A stretch of 10,000 nt of DNA from Anaerolinea sp. (GTDB lineage Bacteria > Chloroflexota > Anaerolineae > Anaerolineales > Anaerolineaceae): assembly GCA_020216845.1 (NCBI GenBank), contig JAIWNK010000109.1, positions 1 to 10,000 of the forward strand, written 5' to 3'. Both the position numbers and the translations under genes were made by a program. Shown here piece after piece: positions 1 to 5,204 of this stretch; within the stretch, counting starts at the first letter, position 1, and every line of letters starts with the position of its first letter. The notes beneath the pieces were generated by a model that saw only the letters and a list, made by a program, of their open reading frames with translations, was not told where the DNA came from and ran no database searches.

Positions 1-148
1 GCACCAGGGTGGATATTTGGCGGGCGCGCGGGGCAGCGCCGAGCGGTGGCATGAAGGTGGATTGGTCCCAGTTAAGCACCGAGGCAGCCGATTCAAGGTC
101 ATTGATTTCGGCCAGGCGGATTTTTAGCTCTTGCAGTTTCTTTTCCAT
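1..148 (-). CDS. Carboxypeptidase Taq (M32) family metallopeptidase, N-terminal fragment
   Basis: The 49 complete codons visible from the ATG at 148-146 start MEKKLQELKIRLAEINDLES and continue through SAASVLNWDQSTFMPP to a RARQISTL segment. This is the characteristic N-terminus of M32 carboxypeptidases (Taq/Pfu type), cytoplasmic zinc enzymes of about 500 residues that remove C-terminal amino acids. The catalytic HEXXH motif lies beyond the left edge, so activity cannot be judged here. A GGAG ribosome-binding site at 155-158 lies six bases before the ATG and fixes the start. The gene follows the lipoprotein gene by 14 bases on the same strand and is probably the third gene of the tnaA transcript. 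The family call rests on remembered similarity of the N-terminal block; the WDQ..MPP signature is quite specific. Confidence 0.85.
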   Translation of the reverse strand, partial: MEKKLQELKIRLAEINDLESAASVLNWDQSTFMPPLGAAPRARQISTLV

Positions 149-162
149 CAAGTTCTCCAATG

Positions 163-597
163 TTATTTCTGGCGCAGTTCAGGTGAATCGAACCATAATC
201 CTGTCAGTTGGTAGGGGGTGGTGTTGGTGAGCACGACACGTATGGTGACCGCTGGAGATTTTTCAAAGGTGGCGGTGTAGAGGATGATGTAGAAATCGCC
301 GCTTTGTTGGACGGTGTTGAGCTGTCGGGATTGGTAGGCACCGGCTTTGCTATCCAACAGCTGACGCAGCGCGTCGAATTGCTCTGGGGTCATGGCAGAT
401 TTCATCTTCGGTTCCATGTCTTGGACGAAGCTGTCATAGTCATTGGCGGCCAGGGCGGCCAACAGACGGTCGGTGATGGGCTCTGCAGCGGCGATTAGAT
501 CCGTTTGTACCTCTTCTGGAACGGCTTTGGTGTTGCTGCAAGCGCTCAGGGTGCTGAGCAGGAAAACGATCAACAATAGTGCGCGGATGGTTTTCAT
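163..597 (-). CDS. Small lipoprotein, DUF3887-like
   Basis: A 144-residue protein with a clear lipoprotein signal: Lys and Arg near the N-terminus, a hydrophobic core (LLLIVFLLSTL), and the lipobox LSAC with Cys20 as the lipidated residue. After a short linker, residues from about 35 form a helical segment (ITDRLLAALAANDYDSF), then EPKMKSAMTPEQFDALRQLL, then a beta-rich end (FYIILYTATFEKSPAVTIRV) finishing in a PYQLTGLWF strand. This order (loss-of-residue helix pair, 'MTPEQF', then a small alpha+beta fold) resembles DUF3887 and related NTF2-like domains in extracytoplasmic lipoproteins; function unknown. The mature domain should sit outside the cytoplasmic membrane. An AAGGA site at 604-608 lies six bases before the ATG. 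The gene follows tnaA by 12 bases, so co-transcription is likely. The DUF assignment is tentative; the lipoprotein call is firm. Confidence 0.8.
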   Translation of the reverse strand: MKTIRALLLIVFLLSTLSACSNTKAVPEEVQTDLIAAAEPITDRLLAALAANDYDSFVQDMEPKMKSAMTPEQFDALRQLLDSKAGAYQSRQLNTVQQSGDFYIILYTATFEKSPAVTIRVVLTNTTPYQLTGLWFDSPELRQK

Positions 598-609
598 GAG
601 GGTTCCTTT

Positions 610-1986
610 TTATAGGGGCTCAAAGCGAGCGGTGAAGTGACGCATGAGCGGCGGGGCATAGGTGATGCGGTAGCCGCGCAGGCGATCGGCCTGTTTGGCC
701 AGGTTGGCAAGCGTCTCGACGACGTAATCGAGATGGGCCTGGGTGTAGACGCGGCGTGGAATGGCAAGGCGTACCAGTTCCAGGGCGGGATAGACCATTG
801 CCCCGCTATCGGGGTCGGGGTGGGCAAACATGACCGAGCCGATTTCAACGCCGCGCACAGCGCCTTGCAGATAGAGCGCCGCAGCGAGCGCCTGACCAGG
901 GAATTGCGATTGAGGAATGTGCGGTAACAGCCGTCCGGCATCCACGTAGATGGCGTGTCCACCGGCGGGTTCAAGGGTTGGAACGCCCACCTGATGCAGG
1001 CAGTCGGATAGATAGGCGATTTGGCCAATGCGGTAAGCCAGGTAGGTCTCGTCGAGCGCTTCCCACAATCCAACAGCCAGTGCGTCCAGGTCACGCCCTG
1101 AAAGGCCGCCATAGGTAACAAAGCCTTCGCGCAGGATCAACTCGTTGCAAATGCGTTGGAACAAGTCGGGGTTGCGCACGGCCAGGAAGCCGCCCATGTT
1201 GACCATGCCGTCTTTTTTAGCGCTCATCCAGGCACCATCGGCCAGGGAAAAGATTTCGTGAGCGATTTCGAGCGTGGTTTTGTGGGCGTAACCGGCTTCG
1301 CGCTGTTGGATGAAGTAGGCATTTTCGGCATAGCGGCAGCAATCAATGAAGAATGGAATGCCGTAGGAATGGTAAAGTGCGGAGACGGCGCGCAAGTTGG
1401 CAAGGGAGACGGGTTGACCGCCGCCAGCGTTGTTGGTGATGGTGATGCAGCCAAACGGGATGTTTTCAACACCGGTTTGTTCGATGAAGCTGCGGAGTTT
1501 ATTCAAATCCATGTTGCCCTTGAATGGGTGGTGGCTGATTGGGTTGCTGGCTTCGTCAATGACCAGGTTGACCGGTCGTCCGCCCCGTGCACGGATGTTG
1601 CCTTCGGTGGTATCGAAATGCATGTTGGAGGGGATGGACATGCCGGGTTTGACGAGCAAACTGACGAGGAGGTTTTCCGCGGCGCGCCCTTGGTGGGTGG
1701 GGACGAAATGCTCGAAGCCAAAGATGGCCTGCATCGTCTCGGCCAGGCGGAAATAGGAGCGAGCACCAGCGTAGGATTCGTCGCCGCGCATCATTGCTGC
1801 CCATTGTTCTTGACTCATGGCGCCGGTGCCGGAGTCGGTTAACAGGTCAATGAAGACATCTTCGGCGCGCAAAGCAAATAGATTGTAGCCGGCTTGTTGC
1901 ATGGCGTTCCGCCGCTCGTCTGTGCTGATCAGACGAATTGGTTCAGTCATTTTGATGCGAAATGGTTCAACAGGATAGTGGGGCAT
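610..1986 (-). CDS. tnaA: Tryptophanase (tryptophan indole-lyase), PLP-dependent
   Basis: A 458-residue PLP enzyme of the beta-eliminating lyase family (tryptophanase/tyrosine phenol-lyase), cleaving L-tryptophan to indole, pyruvate and ammonia in the cytoplasm. Visible blocks: IDLLTDSGTGAMS (46-58), MMRGDESYAG (65-74), PTHQGRAAENL (96-106), NNAGGGQPVSLANLRA (185-200), DCCRYAENAYF (215-225), the PLP-lysine block MSAKKDGMVNMGG (K258), and IPRRVYTQAH (409-418). Three positions that separate the two activities are tryptophanase-like: Asp125 (TPL Thr124), Ile382 (TPL Arg381) and His450 (TPL Phe448 region). Length, the short loop before FDTT and much of the body are closer to TPL (456 residues). 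The start at 1986 has GGAG (1993-1996) six bases upstream and matches the family N-terminus PVEPFRIK; an in-frame extension back to 2055 has no family match. No TnaC-like leader peptide is seen. Confidence 0.88.
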   Translation of the reverse strand: MPHYPVEPFRIKMTEPIRLISTDERRNAMQQAGYNLFALRAEDVFIDLLTDSGTGAMSQEQWAAMMRGDESYAGARSYFRLAETMQAIFGFEHFVPTHQGRAAENLLVSLLVKPGMSIPSNMHFDTTEGNIRARGGRPVNLVIDEASNPISHHPFKGNMDLNKLRSFIEQTGVENIPFGCITITNNAGGGQPVSLANLRAVSALYHSYGIPFFIDCCRYAENAYFIQQREAGYAHKTTLEIAHEIFSLADGAWMSAKKDGMVNMGGFLAVRNPDLFQRICNELILREGFVTYGGLSGRDLDALAVGLWEALDETYLAYRIGQIAYLSDCLHQVGVPTLEPAGGHAIYVDAGRLLPHIPQSQFPGQALAAALYLQGAVRGVEIGSVMFAHPDPDSGAMVYPALELVRLAIPRRVYTQAHLDYVVETLANLAKQADRLRGYRITYAPPLMRHFTARFEPL

Positions 1987-1992
1987 GAAATT

Positions 1993-1996
1993 CTCC
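1993..1996 (-). promoter_or_regulatory. Ribosome-binding site fixing the tnaA start
   Basis: GGAG on the minus strand, six bases before the ATG at 1986-1984. It decides between this start, which begins MPHYPVEPFRIK as in the family, and the 23-residue-longer in-frame start at 2055. Confidence 0.6.
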
Positions 1997-2018
1997 AAAG
2001 GGATGAAATGGCAAGGAT

Positions 2019-2027
2019 AGTGTAACA
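2019..2027 (-). promoter_or_regulatory. Candidate extended -10 promoter for tnaA
   Basis: The minus strand reads TGTTACACT, an extended -10 (TG-N-TACACT) whose transcript would start near 2012, about 26 bases ahead of the tnaA ATG and upstream of its GGAG site. No good -35 box lies 16-18 bases upstream. Two TTGACA hexamers on this strand (2073-2078 and 2098-2103) are too far away to pair with it. The call is therefore weak. Confidence 0.35.
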
Positions 2028-2119
2028 TCTTTTGATTGGATGTGATATAGCCCAAAAGTCACAGCGCGAGCGTGTCAAAGCGCAGAGGTTTATTGTATGT
2101 CAAGAAAAATCAAATTTAC

Positions 2120-2175
2120 TATTAACAATATTGAATTTAGTATTGACATTTACAAAATTATTGATAAAATATTGA
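2120..2175 (+). repeat. Cluster of TATTGA boxes, possible operator
   Basis: TATTGA occurs at 2129, 2141, 2159 and 2170, with a variant TATTAA at 2120. The boxes flank and overlap the -35 and -10 elements of the promoter. Such a cluster could be a binding array for a regulator or simply a product of AT-rich sequence; spacing (9, 12, 18, 11 bases) is not regular. Confidence 0.35.
2143..2170 (+). promoter_or_regulatory. Sigma-70-type promoter of the 2194-4003 module
   Basis: A perfect TTGACA -35 box (2143-2148) is followed after 16 bases by TAAAAT (2165-2170), a five-of-six match to the -10 consensus. Transcription would start near 2177, just before the ribosome-binding site AAAGGAGA (2181-2188) and the ATG at 2194. 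This gives a very short 5' leader. It is the best -35/-10 pair in the window. Confidence 0.65.
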
Positions 2176-2193
2176 ATAAGAAAGGAGAGAGCA

Positions 2194-3327
2194 ATGGCAG
2201 TACAAACGTTTGCAACAGGTGCGGCGCCGGTTTTGGAGGTGACGACGGAAGGGGATTTGTTTATATCGGGTTGGGAACAAGCCGAGGTGTTGGTGGATGG
2301 TGGTGCTGAAACTGCGGCTATCCGACGGATGGGGGATGATTTTCAGATTCGGCTGATGGGTGATTGTTTGTTGAAAGTGCCGTTGGATGCCCGTTTGACG
2401 GTGACCCATGCTACAGGGGATGTGAATGTGCGGCGTTTGAAGGGTGCCTTGGTGGTGAAAGAGGTGAGCGGCGACGTTTTGGGGCAGGAGTTGGCCGAGG
2501 TCAGCGCAGAACAGATTGGCGGCGACTGTGACCTGGCAACCGTGGAAGGCGAAGTGACGATTCGTTCGCTGGGCGGTGATTTTTTGGGTTTTGGGTTGCA
2601 GGGACGCGCCCTGTTGGATGGGGTTGGTGGCGATTGTGATGTTTTGCTTGCTGCTGAATTGGTGGTCAATGCGGGCGGCGATGTGGACGCGCGCTGGAGC
2701 GAGTTGCCGGCGGGGCAAATTGTCATCAAGGCAGGCGGCGACGTGGAGGCGCGTTTGACTGCAAACCCGGATGTGAGCATGACCCTGGTCAGTGGTTCAG
2801 AAGATATTGAAGTGGAGATTGGTGATTTTGAGGACGAACTGGATCAGGCGCAGTATATGCGCACCTTTGGCAGTGGCGCCACGCACCTGGTGATTGAGGC
2901 TGGGGGAGATGTGAGCGTTTCGGACCGATCGGTTGAGACAGAGCGTTGGTGGCGTGTGTTTGAACGTGCTGAGCGGCGCTGGGATGAGGTGGAACGGCGC
3001 ATGGCAGAACGCTTGCGCAAGGTGGATGAGCGGGCCGAGCGCGCCGCTCAGCGGGCAGAAGAGATCTCCCGACGGGTGGAGGAGCGTATGCGCGCCGCCA
3101 TGGAGCGGACCGATCGGCGACGGCGCAGTTCTGCCTGGGGTGTGGGGCCTGTGCCGCCGGTGCCGCCCGTCCCGCCTGTGGCCCCTGTTTCACCGGTGCC
3201 GCCGACAGGGCGTACAGGGCGCGTTTCCGAAGAGGAACGCAGCTTAATTTTGCAAATGTTGCAGGATAAGCAAATTTCGGCAGAAGAGGCAGAGCGCCTG
3301 CTTGAAGCTTTGGAAGGATTGCAATAA
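2194..3327 (+). CDS. GD-repeat (DUF4097-like) protein with coiled coil, proline linker and C-terminal SHOCT-like domain
   Basis: A 377-residue protein without a signal peptide or membrane segment. Residues about 65-240 carry a repeated [TSG]GD motif at 74-76, 92-94, 109-111, 127-129, 145-147, 161-163, 181-183 and 237-239, with a degenerate GSED at 201-204. The period is close to 18 residues, as in the beta-solenoid of DUF4097-type proteins. Residues 250-310 form a highly charged Arg/Glu helix with repeats such as WDEVERRMAERLRKVDERAE, probably a coiled coil. Residues 319-337 are a PPV-type proline linker. Residues 344-375 (SEEERSLILQMLQDKQISAE and the following EAERLLEALEG) match the SHOCT-like helical hairpin of YvlB/LiaX-type proteins, there usually N-terminal. 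Family members sit in envelope-stress or anti-sigma-linked loci; the role here is unknown. A good ribosome-binding site and strong promoter precede it, and the next gene starts 40 bases downstream. Confidence 0.75.
   Translation: MAVQTFATGAAPVLEVTTEGDLFISGWEQAEVLVDGGAETAAIRRMGDDFQIRLMGDCLLKVPLDARLTVTHATGDVNVRRLKGALVVKEVSGDVLGQELAEVSAEQIGGDCDLATVEGEVTIRSLGGDFLGFGLQGRALLDGVGGDCDVLLAAELVVNAGGDVDARWSELPAGQIVIKAGGDVEARLTANPDVSMTLVSGSEDIEVEIGDFEDELDQAQYMRTFGSGATHLVIEAGGDVSVSDRSVETERWWRVFERAERRWDEVERRMAERLRKVDERAERAAQRAEEISRRVEERMRAAMERTDRRRRSSAWGVGPVPPVPPVPPVAPVSPVPPTGRTGRVSEEERSLILQMLQDKQISAEEAERLLEALEGLQ
3148..3204 (+). repeat. Proline-valine tandem repeat within the coding region
   Basis: Short tandem units of the form CCG-CCN-GTN encode a PVPPVPPVPPVAPVSPVPP run (residues 319-337). 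It looks like a flexible or extended linker between the coiled coil and the C-terminal SHOCT-like module, and may vary in length between strains. Confidence 0.7.
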
Positions 3328-3367
3328 TTTTTTGCGCTGCCCTGTTGGACGTGAAAGGAGTCAATAG

Positions 3368-4003
3368 ATGACCATTCAAGAAGAGCGAATGCGGATTTTG
3401 CGGCAGGTGGCAAACGGTGAATTGACGCTGGAAGAGGCCAATGAGCAGTTGCAGCTTTTGGAAGAGGCTGAAACGTTGCAGACAGAAGCGACAGAAACGG
3501 TGGAAACGATTGACCCGGTCATTGCCCTTGTGGATGAAGACGTTTCTGCGCCAACCGGTTCGGGTGAGTTTGAGCAGCAGCGTTTGGAGCGTTGGAAGCG
3601 CTGGGCTGCGGTGCCGTTTTGGGTCAGTGTTGTGATTGCGGCGATGGGCGCCTATTGGATGTATCAGGGTTGGCGGGCAGCGGATGGTGTGGGGTGGGGG
3701 TTTGTGCTGGCATGGATCCCGTTCCTGTTGGGTGTCTTGGGAATGTTTTTGTTCTGGGGGGCGCGCTGGCTGCACGTCCGCGTCCGTGAAAAAGGTGGCA
3801 AAACCATTTCGATCAGCATGCCGTTGCCATTGCGCGCCGGTGCTTGGGCAATGAACACGTTTGGTCATTATATGCCACAAACTGTGCGCGAGCAGCATTT
3901 GGATGAAGTGCTTGGCACGATGGATCAGGCGATGAAGAAAGATGATCCCATTCACATTTTTGTGGATGATGAAGAGCAACAGGTGGAAGTTTATATTGGT
4001 TGA
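3368..4003 (+). CDS. SHOCT-like domain membrane protein, partner of the 2194 gene
   Basis: A 211-residue protein. Residues 5-36 (EERMRILRQVANGELTLEEA followed by NEQLQLLEEAE) are an N-terminal SHOCT-like helical hairpin, the same kind of module that ends the upstream protein. An acidic linker follows (37-75), then two hydrophobic segments at about 82-100 (VPFWVSVVIAAMGAYWMY) and 110-133 (GFVLAWIPFLLGVLGMFLFW). The tail has a KGGKTISISMPLPLRAGAWA block (142-160) and ends in IHIFVDDEEQQVEVYIG. This tail resembles a C-terminal module of YvlB/LiaX-related proteins in Firmicutes and Chloroflexota (a strand pair, an amphipathic stretch, then an acidic strand). Both ends are probably cytoplasmic. 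AAAGGAG at 3354-3360 precedes the ATG. With the upstream gene it forms a two-gene unit. No enzymatic motif is seen; function unknown. Confidence 0.75.
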   Translation: MTIQEERMRILRQVANGELTLEEANEQLQLLEEAETLQTEATETVETIDPVIALVDEDVSAPTGSGEFEQQRLERWKRWAAVPFWVSVVIAAMGAYWMYQGWRAADGVGWGFVLAWIPFLLGVLGMFLFWGARWLHVRVREKGGKTISISMPLPLRAGAWAMNTFGHYMPQTVREQHLDEVLGTMDQAMKKDDPIHIFVDDEEQQVEVYIG

Positions 4004-4020
4004 ATCGTCTTTTGTGAGTC

Positions 4021-4060
4021 TTGCACAGGTCAGGCAGGCAGAGTCGCCTGGCCTGTGCAA
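4021..4060 (+). terminator. Strong hairpin, probable terminator of the 2194-4003 unit
   Basis: A 15-base-pair stem pairs 4021-4035 with 4046-4060 around a 10-base loop (4036-4045); 14 pairs are Watson-Crick and one is G-U. It begins 17 bases after the stop codon at 4003 and ends just before the next promoter, the usual place for a terminator. However, no T-tract follows on either strand, so it may instead be a transcript-stabilising stem, a Rho-independent terminator of the U-less kind, or a protein-binding palindrome. Confidence 0.55.
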
Positions 4061-4069
4061 GGGTGTTGC

Positions 4070-4098
4070 TTGACGCAGTCTCTCGCTTCCGCTAGAAT
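4070..4098 (+). promoter_or_regulatory. Sigma-70-type promoter of the S51-like gene
   Basis: TTGACG (4070-4075), a 17-base spacer and TAGAAT (4093-4098) form a near-consensus promoter. The start would be near 4105, leaving about 44 bases of leader before the ATG at 4149. It lies 10 bases after the hairpin, which suits the beginning of a new transcription unit. Confidence 0.65.
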
Positions 4099-4148
4099 GT
4101 CATCTGCATGGCAGAAAACACATTTTGGCAAAATGGAGGCGCAGAGCG

Positions 4149-5177
4149 ATGAAATTGGGGCCCATTTTATTGATTGGGTCAGGCGAGACTTCTTCTAGCA
4201 GCGGACAGGCCTTTGAAGCGTTGGCGCAGAGGTTGCCGCGCCCCCTGCGCACAGCTGTTTTGGAGACCCCGGCCGGGTTTGAGTTGAATTCGGCACAGGT
4301 GGCCGGGCGAGTGCGCATGTACTTGCAGCAACGCTTACAAAACTATGCGGTGCAGGCTTCTCAGGTGGCGGCGCGTCGCCGGGGAACGCCCTTTAGCCCG
4401 GATGAGGAAAACCTGGTGGAAGCTTTGCTTTCTCAGGATTTGATTTTTATGGGCCCCGGTAGCCCCACCTATGCGGTGCGCCAATTGCGTGATAGCCTGG
4501 CCTGGGCCTTTGTGCTGGCAAGGCATCGTTTGGGGGCTGGGTTGGCTTTTTCCAGCGCAGCTGTATTATCCATCAGTCGCCTGACCCTTCCCGTGTATGA
4601 GATTTACAAGGTCGGTCAGGATTTGCACTGGGTGGCGGGATTGGATTTTTTTGGCACCTTTGGGTTGGATCTTATTTTGATTCCGCATTGGAATAATCAC
4701 GATGGCGGTGAGGAGTTGGATACGCGTTTTTGCTTTATGGGGGCTGAACGATTTGAGCCGTTGCGTGCTTTGTTGCCCGCCGGCCAGACGATTTTGGGTT
4801 TGGATGAACATACGAGTTTGTTGATGGATTTGCAGCGCGGCGAATGCCTGGTTTATGGACGAGATGCGGTGCATTTGCTGCGCGATGGTCAGGAGCAGGC
4901 ATTTGCGAGTGGGCAGGCTTTCGATTTGCAATTGCTGGGAACGTTGCGAGATGTGGATGCTTTGCCCGCTTTGGTAACCGATGAAGTCTGGCAAAAAGCG
5001 GTGCTTGCATCGAGCAGTCCGGCTATTCCACAAGAAGTGTTGCAATGGGTGCGCGAACGCGAGGTGGCACGTCAGATGCGCGATTGGGCGCGTGCTGATG
5101 CATTGCGACGGCAGGTGTTGCAGCTTGGCTGGCAGATTCAGGATACGCCAGGTGGGCCGGAGATTTTGCCCATCTGA
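4149..5177 (+). CDS. S51-peptidase/cyanophycinase-like protein fused to a CysRS-type C-terminal tail
   Basis: A 342-residue cytoplasmic protein. It opens with MKLGPILLIGSGETSSSSGQ, then IFMGPGSPTYAVRQL (99-113), the class-I glutamine-amidotransferase-like fold used by dipeptidase E and cyanophycinase. Candidate catalytic residues all survive: Ser136 in AFSSAA (the G-x-S-A-G position), His180 in LIPHWNNHDG, and Glu220 in TILGLDEHT. Substrate cannot be told. The end (about 296-337, including VREREVARQMRDWARADALR and then LGWQIQDTPGGP) matches the extreme C-terminus of cysteinyl-tRNA synthetases (R..AR..KDWA.AD..R..L...G....D.P.G). No synthetase catalytic domain (HIGH, KMSKS) is present, so a CysRS label would be wrong. 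The start at 4149 is favoured by GGAGG at 4135-4139; a TTG eight codons upstream is possible. It has its own promoter and is followed 27 bases later by fmt. Confidence 0.75.
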   Translation: MKLGPILLIGSGETSSSSGQAFEALAQRLPRPLRTAVLETPAGFELNSAQVAGRVRMYLQQRLQNYAVQASQVAARRRGTPFSPDEENLVEALLSQDLIFMGPGSPTYAVRQLRDSLAWAFVLARHRLGAGLAFSSAAVLSISRLTLPVYEIYKVGQDLHWVAGLDFFGTFGLDLILIPHWNNHDGGEELDTRFCFMGAERFEPLRALLPAGQTILGLDEHTSLLMDLQRGECLVYGRDAVHLLRDGQEQAFASGQAFDLQLLGTLRDVDALPALVTDEVWQKAVLASSSPAIPQEVLQWVREREVARQMRDWARADALRRQVLQLGWQIQDTPGGPEILPI

Positions 5178-5189
5178 ATGCTCGAGTTG

Positions 5190-5198
5190 TGCTACAAT
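5190..5198 (+). promoter_or_regulatory. Extended -10 promoter directly before fmt, probable leaderless transcript
   Basis: TGCTACAAT is an extended -10 element (TG-N-TACAAT) ending seven bases before the fmt ATG at 5205, so transcription should begin at or next to that ATG. No Shine-Dalgarno sequence precedes the ATG, and no -35 box lies at normal distance (TTGCCC at 5166-5171 is 21 bases away). Together these point to a leaderless mRNA from an extended -10 promoter lying in the 27-base gap between the two genes. Confidence 0.55.
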
Positions 5199-5204
5199 CG
5201 GCGC

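Larger units (their letters stand above)
1987..2193. other. Divergent intergenic region with an AT-rich right half
   Basis: This stretch of about 200 bases separates divergent tnaA and the repeat-protein gene at 2194. The left part (to about 2087) has normal composition. From about 2088 to 2180 it is strongly AT-rich, unlike everything else in the window. It holds the plus-strand promoter at 2143-2170, a cluster of TATTGA boxes, the palindrome CAATATTG (2126-2133), and minus-strand TTGACA sequences at 2073-2078 and 2098-2103. No convincing gene or RNA is seen in it. Confidence 0.6.

Noticed and set aside
1156..1842. Plus-strand open frame of 228 codons inside tnaA
   Set aside because: It is the complement of conserved tnaA sequence, with no family resemblance or start signals.
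610..1986. Tyrosine phenol-lyase identity for the PLP lyase
   Set aside because: The phenol-binding Thr and Arg are replaced by Asp125 and Ile382, and His450 is present, all as in tryptophanase.
1987..2055. Longer tnaA N-terminus or a TnaC-type leader peptide
   Set aside because: The 23 extra residues have no family counterpart and contain no tryptophan; GGAG at 1993-1996 supports the inner start.
2073..2103. Minus-strand TTGACA boxes as tnaA -35 elements
   Set aside because: No -10-like hexamer lies 16-18 bases downstream of either copy.
2097..2309. Small plus-strand gene starting in the AT-rich spacer
   Set aside because: Its Lys/Ile-rich start only reflects the AT-rich DNA, its promoter would have to lie upstream of the good one at 2143, and the frame then runs through the 2194 gene in another phase.
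3148..3204. Tandem repeat as a CRISPR or mobile-element remnant
   Set aside because: It is in frame, codes for a PPV-type linker, and has no spacers or terminal inverted repeats.
2789..4060. Long open frame of about 420 codons on the minus strand opposite the 2194-4003 module
   Set aside because: Its translation is low-complexity (rich in His, Pro, Arg, Gln), matches no family, spans two well-supported genes and the hairpin between them, and has no ribosome-binding site; it is explained by the strand skew.
4149..5177. Cysteinyl-tRNA synthetase
   Set aside because: Only the last 40 or so residues resemble CysRS; there is no HIGH or KMSKS motif and no Rossmann catalytic core of that class.
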